DNA of 6,367 nt from contig JASHSE010000693.1 of assembly GCA_030036975.1 (NCBI GenBank), positions 1-6,367 of the forward strand. Direction: 5' to 3'. Origin of the DNA: Xanthobacteraceae bacterium. Its GTDB lineage: Bacteria; Pseudomonadota; Alphaproteobacteria; Rhizobiales; Xanthobacteraceae. Shown here piece after piece: positions 1 to 5,479 of the stretch. A program made the position numbers and the translations under genes. Below the pieces are notes generated by a model. It did no database searches and was not told the origin of the DNA. It worked only from the letters and a program-made list of their open reading frames with translations. The first letter of the stretch is position 1. Every line of letters starts with the position of its first letter.

Positions 1-1083
1 GGCGCAGATCTTTTGCGCCGCCGTCACCCAGGCCTGGCGCCGCGCCGCGCTGGCGCGGTCGGCGATTTCCAGCATCGCCGCGAGCGTCGCCTTGGCGTCG
101 CCATTGACTGCGGCTTCGAACGGATAATTGCGGCCGAGCGCTTCGGCGTCGATGTTGATCTGCACGTTCGGCGTGCCGATCTTCGGCACCGCCCAGAAAT
201 GCGTGGTCATGCCGCCGGTGTCGGTGCCGATGAAACAGACCAGATCCGCTTCATTGACGAGCTTGTTGGCGCTCTCGCGCGAATAGGTGCCGACGACGCC
301 GACCGAGAGTGGATGGTCGCCTGGAATGGCGTCCTTGCCGTTGAGCGAGGTGGCGACCGGAATCTGCAGCGCCTCGGCGAGCGCGACGAGCTCGGCCTGC
401 GCTTGCGAAGCCCGCACGCCGCCGCCGGCGACGATCACCGGCCGCGCCGCCTGTTCGAGGCATTTGAGCGCCGCGCGCACGCTCGCGGCATCGGGCTCCG
501 GCCGGAACGGCGGCACGCGGGAAAACAGCGGCTCGGTGAGCGGCTCCATCTCGGCCTCTTCGACGTCGATCTGGCCTTCGTTGCCGCGGAATTGCAGGTG
601 CACCGGACCCGGCGTGCCGCTGACCGCGACCCGGAACGCCTGCCGCACCATGTCGGGAAAGCGGCTCACGTCGTCGACGGTGGCGTTGAATTTGGTCACC
701 GGCTCGAACGCCGGCACGTCGTCGATTTCTTGATAGACCTTGCGGAATTTGGTCTTCGGCTCGCGGCCGCCGGTCATGGCGATCACCGGAGAATGCGCGA
801 GCCAGGCATCGCGCAGGCCGGCGGCAAGATTGAGCGCGCCGATCACCTGCGCCATGCAGATGCCCGGCCGGCCGGACGCGCGCGCATAACCGTCGGCCAT
901 GTAGGCGGCGGCTTTCTCGCCGTGCACGTGCAGCCGCTTGATGCCGGTGCCGCGCCGCTCCATCTCGGCAAAGGTGGTGCGCAGCACGGCAGGCACGTGA
1001 AACACGTGGCTGACGCCATAGCCCTTGAGCATGTCGGCGAGGCACTGCGCCCCGGTCATTCTGCGGTTGTGGCCGAACTGCAT
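1..1083 (-). CDS. Thiamine-diphosphate enzyme, acetolactate synthase-like (3' end outside window)
   Basis: The minus strand is open for 361 codons from an ATG at 1083 to the window edge, so the C-terminal part is missing. Visible are the N-terminal ThDP (pyrimidine-binding) domain, about residues 9-175, and the central Rossmann-like domain, about 200-340. The catalytic Glu that activates the cofactor is Glu56 in HGEKAAAYMADGYAR. The segment AQVIGALNLAAGLRDAWLA and the following SPVIAMTGG are typical of the family. The central domain contains RPVIVAGGGV and ADLVCFIGTDTGG. The ThDP-pyrophosphate/Mg motif (GDG...N) should lie in the missing part. These enzymes act on 2-oxo acids (decarboxylation or carboligation) in the cytoplasm; the substrate cannot be read here. 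It probably is not the housekeeping IlvB, because it sits among catabolic-type genes and has divergent motifs. An in-frame stop lies 7 codons upstream of ATG 1083. The inner ATG at 1059 (MTGAQCLADML) is an equally plausible start, since the family often begins there. No strong Shine-Dalgarno is seen for either. Confidence 0.85.
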   Translation of the reverse strand, partial: MQFGHNRRMTGAQCLADMLKGYGVSHVFHVPAVLRTTFAEMERRGTGIKRLHVHGEKAAAYMADGYARASGRPGICMAQVIGALNLAAGLRDAWLAHSPVIAMTGGREPKTKFRKVYQEIDDVPAFEPVTKFNATVDDVSRFPDMVRQAFRVAVSGTPGPVHLQFRGNEGQIDVEEAEMEPLTEPLFSRVPPFRPEPDAASVRAALKCLEQAARPVIVAGGGVRASQAQAELVALAEALQIPVATSLNGKDAIPGDHPLSVGVVGTYSRESANKLVNEADLVCFIGTDTGGMTTHFWAVPKIGTPNVQINIDAEALGRNYPFEAAVNGDAKATLAAMLEIADRASAARRQAWVTAAQKICA

Positions 1084-1182
1084 GAAAAATTTCTCGGTTG
1101 CTAGGTAGCAGGCGATGCAAAGAAATCAGCGACGCTCAGCGCCAATCTTTGCGCAGCGCGACCATGGCTGACCTATTGCGCC

Positions 1183-1212
1183 ATTATGAGGCATTTTGAG
1201 GTGCAATGAAAA
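1183..1212 (-). promoter_or_regulatory. Weak candidate sigma70-type promoter for the ThDP gene
   Basis: Read on the minus strand, TTTTCA (1212-1207) is followed after 18 bases by CATAAT (1188-1183), a passable -10 box in an AT-richer stretch. It would give a leader of roughly 90-100 bases before ATG 1083. The -35 match is poor. This is a guess by eye. The rest of 1084-1214 shows no gene. Confidence 0.2.
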
Positions 1213-1214
1213 CA

Positions 1215-1337
1215 CGTTTCCCGGCGCAGCGCAGCACGCAGTGATGCGCTGCAGACCCGGGACCGTCACGAACTCCGAGTTTGTAACGTCCCGGAACAGC
1301 GCTGCACCGCTTCGCGCTGCACCGCATCCGGGAAACG
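1215..1337. repeat. Composite palindromic repeat between two minus-strand genes
   Basis: The element is bounded by a perfect 10-base inverted repeat, CGTTTCCCGG (1215-1224) and CCGGGAAACG (1328-1337). Inside are a hairpin GCAGCGCA/TGCGCTGC (1226-1233 with 1245-1252) and a longer imperfect hairpin from 1257 to 1294 with arms CCGGGAC...AACTC and GAGTT...GTCCCGG. There is also a 12-base direct repeat GCGCTGCACCGC at 1299-1310 and 1314-1325. It starts 9 bases past the stop codon of the upstream cyclase gene. In RNA from the minus strand it would fold strongly and could stabilise the cyclase 3' end or attenuate read-through into the ThDP gene. No T tract follows, so it is not a classical intrinsic terminator. 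It resembles dispersed palindromes of Bradyrhizobium-type genomes, from memory. Confidence 0.75.
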
Positions 1338-1346
1338 CCAGCTAGA

Positions 1347-2033
1347 CTAGTCGTCAAAGACCGCGACGGCGCGGATCGGCGAGCCGGTGCCTTCGCGCCA
1401 TTTCAGCGGCAGGCCGACGAACTGGAACTCGCCGCGGCCAAGCAGCGCTTCGAGATTGCACAGGCTCTCCATGTGGGTGATGTCGAGCTCGAGGCAGGCC
1501 TTGTGCACCAGCGAGTTGATCCTGCCCTCCGGCCCGGCCCGCATCGAGTCGATGCCGAAATGCACGATGCCCTGCCGTGCCAGCCATTCGGTTGAGGCGA
1601 CGTTGACGCCGGGATTGTCGGTCGAATAGGCCGCGGTCGGAAAGGTGCGGGCATGATGGCCGGTGCACAGCAGCACCGTGCCCTTTTTCGGGATCGGCAC
1701 GCCGGCTTTGTCGACCGCGGCTTTCAGATCGTCCGGCGTGATCTCGGCGCGCGGCGCGATGTGGCGCAAGTCGATGCAGATGCCCGGCACGATGCAGTTC
1801 TCCAGCGGATATTTGTCGATCGGCGTGCCGCTCATGCCGAAATGCCGCGGCGCGTCGATGTGGGTGCCGCCGTGATCCGGCATGGAGAAGAACATGACGC
1901 TGTTGCCCTGGACGTTGCCGGACTCGACGAACGCTTCCTCGTGGGTCTTCCAGATGCCGTGAATGATCGGCGGCTGGCCCGGGTAGGAAGGCGTGCGGTG
2001 GTAAAGCTCGCGGCTCAAATCGACGATGCGCAT
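1347..2033 (-). CDS. Cyclase-family metal-dependent hydrolase (kynurenine formamidase / isatin hydrolase fold)
   Basis: A complete 228-residue protein, close to the usual 200-260 of the short cyclase family (PF04199). These cytosolic hydrolases use a Zn or Mn centre to open amide or lactam bonds, as in N-formylkynurenine or isatin. The N-terminal metal motif is intact: DHGGTHIDAPRHF gives His54, His58, Asp60 and His64. The C-terminal pair is also present, His177 (SLVHKACL) and Glu189 (THMES), at the 12-residue spacing I recall for KynB (His160/Glu172). All catalytic ligands therefore appear present. Start: ATG 2033-2031 has a good Shine-Dalgarno, AGGAG (2047-2043), 9 bases upstream. Stop: TAG at 1349-1347. 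It points the same way as the ThDP gene, 263 bases upstream of it, so co-transcription is possible but interrupted by the 1215-1337 palindrome. No kynurenine-pathway gene is adjacent, so KynB is not claimed; the substrate is unknown. Confidence 0.9.
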   Translation of the reverse strand: MRIVDLSRELYHRTPSYPGQPPIIHGIWKTHEEAFVESGNVQGNSVMFFSMPDHGGTHIDAPRHFGMSGTPIDKYPLENCIVPGICIDLRHIAPRAEITPDDLKAAVDKAGVPIPKKGTVLLCTGHHARTFPTAAYSTDNPGVNVASTEWLARQGIVHFGIDSMRAGPEGRINSLVHKACLELDITHMESLCNLEALLGRGEFQFVGLPLKWREGTGSPIRAVAVFDD

Positions 2034-2153
2034 CGCAGTTTTCTCCTGGCGCGGACGGATGGGTGAACACTAGCCCCACCGTTCGATGACGACAATTCGT
2101 GTCCGGCTTGTCCACCCCCAAAGAACGCTGAGTCCAGTTGATGTATTCCGCTC

Positions 2154-2215
2154 ATTCCCGCGCAAGCGGGAATCCAGAGGATTGCGCCAGAGCTGGGTCC
2201 CGCTTTCGCGGGGAC
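2154..2215. repeat. Two-hairpin dispersed repeat in the divergent intergenic region
   Basis: First hairpin: ATTCCCGC (2154-2161), loop GCAA, GCGGGAAT (2166-2173), a perfect 8-base stem. Second hairpin: GTCCCGC (2197-2203), loop TTTC, GCGGGGAC (2208-2215), with one bulged base. The pair matches a repeat type seen many times over in Bradyrhizobium-like genomes (recalled, not searched). It lies in the 342-base gap 2034-2375 between the divergent cyclase and solute-binding protein genes. The rest of that gap contains no credible gene. A very weak minus-strand promoter candidate for the cyclase gene is TTGTCG (2095-2090), 16 bases, CTAGTG (2073-2068). Confidence 0.75.
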
Positions 2216-2277
2216 GAGCGGAATGTGTAACGAACGCCGTGCGCTCAGTTGTCCCAGGTTTCGGCCCGTACACCGCC

Positions 2278-2306
2278 TTGCGCAGGCGCCGCAAAGTGGC
2301 TGAAAT
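2278..2306 (+). promoter_or_regulatory. Weak candidate promoter for the solute-binding protein / enamidase pair
   Basis: TTGCGC (2278-2283), a 17-base spacer, then TGAAAT (2301-2306), about 70 bases before the ATG at 2376. The spacing is ideal but each box is only a partial match to consensus. No operator is recognised with confidence. Confidence 0.25.
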
Positions 2307-2375
2307 GCTCGCAATCGGCTCGGCGTTCGATCGCCGCCGAACCAGAAGAACAAAAACGCGATCTGGGAGGACATC

Positions 2376-3356
2376 ATGATATCTGCGCGCGCGCTTGCGG
2401 CGTCGATCCTTGCGGCGTCCTTGCTGACAGCCGGTACCGCTTCGGCGCAAACGTATCCCAATCGACCGGTCACAATGCTGGTGGCGTTCCCGCCCGGCGG
2501 CGCCGACGATGCCACTGCGCGCATTCTCCAAGACCCGTTCCAGAAGGCGCTGGGCCAGCCGGTGGTCATCGAAAACATCGGCGGCGCCGGCGGCATGATC
2601 GCCGCCGCCAAGGCGGCGCGCGCCGAGCCCGACGGCTACACCATCCTCTTGCACCAGGACGCGCTCGCCGCCGGCATGGCGCTTTATCCGAACCGCACCT
2701 TCGACGCCGAGAAGGATTTCGTGCCGATCGGCCTGGTCAACATCACGGCGAACACGCTGGCCGGCCGGCCGACGCTGCCGCCCAACAATTTCGCCGAGTT
2801 GTTGAAATGGATGAAGGTGCCCGGACAAAACATCAGGGTGGGCCATCCGGGCGTCGGCTCGTTCGGCCATTTGGCCGAGGTGCTGCTCTTCCACGAACTC
2901 GGCATCAAGGTGACGCAGGTACCGTATCGCGGCGCCGGCCCAGCGCTGGTCGATCTATTGGCCGGGCAGGTCGATCTCGGCCCGATCTCGGCGGTGGTGG
3001 CAAAGCCGCTGGTGCAGAGCGGCAAACTTAAGGTCTACGGCCTCATCGCCAAGAAGCGTTTCGCCGGCCTGCCCGATCTGCCGACCTTTGGCGAACTCGG
3101 CTACAAGAAGGTCGACGTCGATTTCTGGCACATGCTGCTGGCGCCGGCCGGCACGCCGCGCCCGATCGTGGAAAAACTCAACGCCGCGTTGCGCGCGGCG
3201 CTCGCCGACCCCAAGGTGCGCAAAACCTACGCCGACGGCGGCATGGACGAATATCCGGACAGCGAGGAAACGCCCGAAGCCGCCGCGACGCTGCTCAAGA
3301 ACGAGATCAAGCTCTGGGGCGACGTGGTGCGCGAGAACAACATCGCCGCGCAGTAA
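2376..3356 (+). CDS. Tripartite tricarboxylate transporter solute-binding protein (Bug/TctC family)
   Basis: A 326-residue periplasmic protein, normal length for the family, which captures organic acids for a TctA/TctB-type membrane permease. The N-terminus is a signal peptide: a short basic start (Arg5), a hydrophobic core at about 6-20, and probable cleavage after ASA (24), leaving QTYPNRPV. Family landmarks follow in order: VAFPPGGADDATAR at about 36-49 (ligand loop), GQPVVIENIGGAGG at 60-73, PDGYTILL at 85-92, a GVGSFGHL loop at about 159-166, and VPYRGAGPALVDLLAGQVD at 182-200. The start is fixed by GGGAGG at 2365-2370, 5 bases before ATG 2376. No TctA or TctB gene is in the window, so it is an orphan here, as is common for this expanded family. 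It is followed after 64 bases by the enamidase-like gene on the same strand, suggesting that it delivers that enzyme's substrate or a precursor. The ligand is unknown. Confidence 0.93.
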   Translation: MISARALAASILAASLLTAGTASAQTYPNRPVTMLVAFPPGGADDATARILQDPFQKALGQPVVIENIGGAGGMIAAAKAARAEPDGYTILLHQDALAAGMALYPNRTFDAEKDFVPIGLVNITANTLAGRPTLPPNNFAELLKWMKVPGQNIRVGHPGVGSFGHLAEVLLFHELGIKVTQVPYRGAGPALVDLLAGQVDLGPISAVVAKPLVQSGKLKVYGLIAKKRFAGLPDLPTFGELGYKKVDVDFWHMLLAPAGTPRPIVEKLNAALRAALADPKVRKTYADGGMDEYPDSEETPEAAATLLKNEIKLWGDVVRENNIAAQ

Positions 3357-3390
3357 TGATGCTGCGGCCGGAGTGATCAGATCAAATAAC

Positions 3391-3420
3391 CGTCATTGCG
3401 AGCGAAGCGAAGCAATCCAG
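3391..3420. repeat. Dispersed 30-base repeat abutting the enamidase-like start codon
   Basis: The stretch begins CGTCATTGCGAGCGAAGCG and ends AGCAATCCAG. It carries an inverted pair ATTGC (3395-3399) and GCAAT (3412-3416) around a GCGAAGCGAA-type core. I recognise this sequence as a very common intergenic repeat of alphaproteobacteria. Here it fills the second half of the 64-base gap after the binding protein and ends exactly where the GTG start of the next gene begins, so it occupies the usual ribosome-binding position. Confidence 0.8.
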
Positions 3421-4617
3421 GTGAAAGTCGCGATCGCCAACCTCGGGCAAATCGTTTCCGGCGACTGGCGCGCGCCGTTCGCTGAGGGCGACACCATCAT
3501 CAGTGACGGCGAGCGCATCGCGCATGTCGGCACCGCGCCGGCCGGCGCGGTCGAGAGCGCCGAGGTGGTGATCGACGCCGGCGGCATGACGGCGATTCCC
3601 GGCCTCATCGACTCGCACGTGCACATCACGTTCGGCGATTACACGCCGCGGCAGCGCACCGTCGGTTATCTGGAAAGCTATCTGCACGGCGGCACCACAA
3701 CCGCGATCTCGGCGTCGGAGGTGCATGTGCCGGGGCGGCCGAGCGACCGCGAGGGCGTCAAGGCCTTGGCGCTGGCGGCGCAGCGCTGCTTCGCGACGTG
3801 GCGGCCCGGCGGCATGCGCGTCCTCGCCGGCTCGGTGATTCTCGAGCCCGGGCTCAAGGCCGCCGATTTCATCGAGCTTGCGATCAACGGCGTGCGGCTC
3901 GCCAAGGCCGGCTTCGGCGCGGTGAAGACGCCGTACGATTACGTGCCGCTCGTGCGCGACGCCAACGCCGCCGGCCTGATCACCACCTGCCACACCGGCG
4001 GCGCCTCGATCCCGGGCTCCGCCGCTATCACCGGCGATCATCTGCTCGCCATGCGCCCGCATGTCTCGTTCCACATCAACGGCGGGCCGACCGCGATGCC
4101 GGACGGCGATTTCGAGCGCGTCATCAAGGAGAGCGAGATCGCGCTGCAGGTCTGCACTGCCGGCAACCTGCGCACCACGCTTTTATGCGCGCGGCTTGCC
4201 GAGGAGCACGGCGCTTTCGACCGCTTCCTGATCGCTACCGACACGCCGACCGGCTCCGGCATCATGCCGCTCGGCATGCTCTACACCATCGCCCATTGCG
4301 CCAGCCTCACTGACATGCCGGCGGAAAAATTCGTCTGTGCCGCGACCGGCAACAACGCCCGCGTCTACGATCTCCATTCCGGCCTCATCGCGGTCGGCCG
4401 CGCCGCCGACATCGTACTGATCGACGCGCCCGACGGCGGCACCCAGGACACCGCGCTCGCCGCCATCAAACACGGCGACATCGCCGCGATCGGCGGCGTC
4501 ATCACCGCCGGCATGCCGCGCTTTGTCGGGCGGAGCCGCAACACGCCGCCGACCACCCGCAAGGCGCGGGTGGTGCGCTCGTCGGTGATGGCGGATTTTT
4601 CGGGGGCGGAGAATTAG
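3421..4617 (+). CDS. Amidohydrolase, enamidase-like
   Basis: A 398-residue amidohydrolase-superfamily protein with a binuclear-metal TIM barrel. Metal ligands visible: His66 and His68 (DSHVH), a strand-4 residue Lys162 (RLAKAGFG), His191 (TCHTGG), His218 (SFHINGG) and Asp274 (IATDTPTG). The segments CHTGGASIPGS, HINGGPTA, DYTPRQ and the C-terminal SRNTPP strongly recall the enamidase of Eubacterium barkeri nicotinate fermentation, which hydrolyses 6-oxo-1,4,5,6-tetrahydronicotinate to 2-formylglutarate. That likeness is from memory of that protein. There Glu occupies the bridging position; Lys162 lies 29 residues before His191, the same spacing. Start: the frame is open upstream to 3088, inside the binding-protein gene. 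GTG 3421 is preferred because MKVAIANLGQIVSGD matches where the family begins. No clear Shine-Dalgarno is seen, since a dispersed repeat fills that site. GTG 3373 is a weaker alternative. It is probably co-transcribed with the binding protein. Substrate: perhaps a cyclic enamide or lactam, unproven. Confidence 0.88.
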   Translation: MKVAIANLGQIVSGDWRAPFAEGDTIISDGERIAHVGTAPAGAVESAEVVIDAGGMTAIPGLIDSHVHITFGDYTPRQRTVGYLESYLHGGTTTAISASEVHVPGRPSDREGVKALALAAQRCFATWRPGGMRVLAGSVILEPGLKAADFIELAINGVRLAKAGFGAVKTPYDYVPLVRDANAAGLITTCHTGGASIPGSAAITGDHLLAMRPHVSFHINGGPTAMPDGDFERVIKESEIALQVCTAGNLRTTLLCARLAEEHGAFDRFLIATDTPTGSGIMPLGMLYTIAHCASLTDMPAEKFVCAATGNNARVYDLHSGLIAVGRAADIVLIDAPDGGTQDTALAAIKHGDIAAIGGVITAGMPRFVGRSRNTPPTTRKARVVRSSVMADFSGAEN

Positions 4618-4627
4618 CGCCGGCACT

Positions 4628-4708
4628 GTAAGGTGGGTTAGCGGCGAAGCCGCGTAACCCACCAAGCTGCCCGGTGGGTTACGCCGCTGCGCGGCTAACC
4701 CACCCTAC
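4628..4708. repeat. Paired-hairpin palindrome, copy 1, between convergent genes
   Basis: The outer arms GTAAGGTGGGTTAGC (4628-4642) and GCTAACCCACCCTAC (4694-4708) pair at 14 of 15 positions. Inside are two separate hairpins, 4632-4663 (GGTGGGTTA...TAACCCACC with a GCGGC/GCCGC inner stem) and 4673-4704 (the same outer stem, GCCGC/GCGGC inner stem, loop TGC). It fills most of the 97 bases between the enamidase-like stop (4617) and the msrB stop (4715), so it could act as a two-way transcription end. No T tract follows on either side. Positions 4673-4711 are identical to 5439-5477. Confidence 0.85.
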
Positions 4709-4714
4709 ATTGCA

Positions 4715-5128
4715 TCACTCCGGCTTGAAATTCATCGCCACGCCGTTGATGCAGTAGCGCAGATGAGTCGGCGGCGGGCCGTCCTCGAAGACGTGGCCGA
4801 GGTGGCTGCCGCAGCGGCTGCAATGCACCTCGGTGCGGGTCATGAAATAGCTGTTGTCGGTCGAGGTCTCGACCGCGCCGGGCTCCGGATCGTTGAAGCT
4901 CGGCCAGCCGGTGCCGCTGTCGAACTTCTTCTTCGACTTAAACAGCGGCTGACCGCAGCCGGCACAATAGAACGCGCCGGCGCGCTTTTCGTAATTGAGC
5001 GCGCAGCTGCCCGGCGGCTCGGTGCCGTGCTCACGCATGATGCGGTATTGCTCGGGCGAGAGGATCTTATGCCACTCCGCATCGGTATGGGTGACGGGAT
5101 ATTGCTCGGTGTCCGTGTTGGTGTCCAT
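4715..5128 (-). CDS. msrB: Peptide-methionine (R)-S-oxide reductase MsrB
   Basis: A complete 137-residue cytosolic repair enzyme that reduces the R form of methionine sulfoxide in proteins. The Zn site is two CxxC pairs, Cys55/Cys58 (YCAGCG) and Cys103/Cys106 (HCSRCG). The catalytic Cys126 is in RYCINGVAMNF, and the HLGHVFEDGP motif is intact. The classical resolving Cys in SGCGWPSF is replaced by Thr73 (SGTGWPSF). Cys42 in PPGSCALNYEKR is the likely alternative resolving residue, as known for a subset of MsrB enzymes. Start: ATG 5128 gives MDTNTDTEQYPVTHTDAEW, with GAGG about 10 bases upstream. A TTG at 5164 would add 12 residues that do not look like the family. It lies convergent to the enamidase-like gene and is unrelated in function to the surrounding catabolic genes. 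It is bracketed on both sides by near-identical palindromes. Confidence 0.96.
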   Translation of the reverse strand: MDTNTDTEQYPVTHTDAEWHKILSPEQYRIMREHGTEPPGSCALNYEKRAGAFYCAGCGQPLFKSKKKFDSGTGWPSFNDPEPGAVETSTDNSYFMTRTEVHCSRCGSHLGHVFEDGPPPTHLRYCINGVAMNFKPE

Positions 5129-5163
5129 GGCGGTTCGGCCTCGATCGGAAGGAAGACGGAACA

Positions 5164-5191
5164 AATGTAATCAAGGAAACGCAAAGCGCAA
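5164..5191 (-). promoter_or_regulatory. Weak candidate promoter for msrB
   Basis: On the minus strand, TTGCGC (5191-5186), a 16-base spacer, then TACATT (5169-5164), about 36 bases before ATG 5128. The match to consensus is partial. The position is reasonable and the stretch is AT-richer than its surroundings. Confidence 0.25.
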
Positions 5192-5203
5192 TCAGGGCGT
5201 TGA

Positions 5204-5380
5204 ACGCCGGAAATCCGGCTGCAATTTCTCTCGCCCGCGGTAACCGTGCCGGTGATCGGCATCGGCCTCTTGTCCGCACGCCTCGGCGCGCTTACCGCGC
5301 ACGTCATCTTCGCCGCGGTGATCACCGCGCTCGCAGCTATTGCGTTGTGGACCGGCGTGAGGTTTGCGCCGCAAAAGTAG
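5204..5380 (+). pseudogene. Remnant of a membrane transporter gene (C-terminal piece, probably MFS)
   Basis: Directly after an in-frame TGA (5201-5203) the plus strand encodes 58 residues with two hydrophobic helices, about residues 8-24 (FLSPAVTVPVIGIGLLS) and 30-52 (LTAHVIFAAVITALAAIALW). They are joined by a short ARLGA turn and end in VRFAPQK. This looks like the last two membrane segments of a major facilitator-type permease. There is no ribosome-binding site or convincing start, and nothing upstream continues the protein, so it is read as a decayed gene. The TAG stop (5378-5380) is made of bases belonging to the palindromic repeat that starts at 5377. The family call is by eye only. Another small membrane protein is possible but less likely. 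Confidence 0.5.
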
Positions 5381-5474
5381 GGTGGGTTAGCGCCGCAGGC
5401 GCGTAACCCACCAAGCCGAATTGTCGGCTACGCTGCATGGTGGGTTACGCCGCTGCGCGGCTAACCCACCCTAC
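5377..5474. repeat. Paired-hairpin palindrome, copy 2
   Basis: Perfect 15-base outer arms, GTAGGGTGGGTTAGC (5377-5391) and GCTAACCCACCCTAC (5460-5474). Three hairpins lie inside: 5381-5412 (inner stem GCGCC/GGCGC), a small AGCCGA/TCGGCT hairpin (5414-5429) absent from copy 1, and 5439-5470. The last, with its right flank to 5477, is identical over 39 bases to copy 1. It begins 5 bases past the stop of the longer cyclase gene on the minus strand and could serve as that gene's transcription end. It also overlaps the end of the transporter remnant. Confidence 0.85.
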
Positions 5475-5479
5475 ATTAT

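Noticed and set aside
13..1104. Long plus-strand open frame opposite the ThDP gene
   Set aside because: Its product is a low-complexity, Arg/His/Gly-rich sequence with no family motif. The minus strand of the same region encodes clear ThDP-enzyme motifs in a frame running off the edge, so this is a GC-driven antisense frame.
251..1120. Minus-strand open frame in another phase of the ThDP gene
   Set aside because: It is Arg-rich and motif-free, and is shadowed by the phase carrying HGEKAAAYMADGYAR and the other family segments.
2070..2894. Minus-strand open frame across the divergent region and the binding-protein gene
   Set aside because: It crosses repeat hairpins and lies antisense to a well-supported gene with signal peptide and Shine-Dalgarno. 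The protein has no recognisable domain.
3088..3420. N-terminal extension of the enamidase-like protein back to 3088
   Set aside because: It would overlap the binding-protein gene by 269 bases out of frame and include the dispersed repeat as coding. The extension is Arg/Ser-rich and unlike the family, whose N-terminus matches a start at 3421.
5129..5164. TTG start adding 12 residues to MsrB
   Set aside because: The ATG at 5128 gives the expected family length and has a GAGG upstream. The added residues show no conservation pattern that I recognise.
5200..5406. Plus-strand 68-codon frame starting at 5200
   Set aside because: It is a different phase from the transporter remnant, Arg-rich without helices, and runs into the palindromic repeat.
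4628..5474. CRISPR array or insertion sequence around the repeated GGTGGGTTA/TAACCCACC units
   Set aside because: There are only two copies, each a palindrome 81-98 bases long and about 750 bases apart, with no regular spacers. No transposase lies between them.
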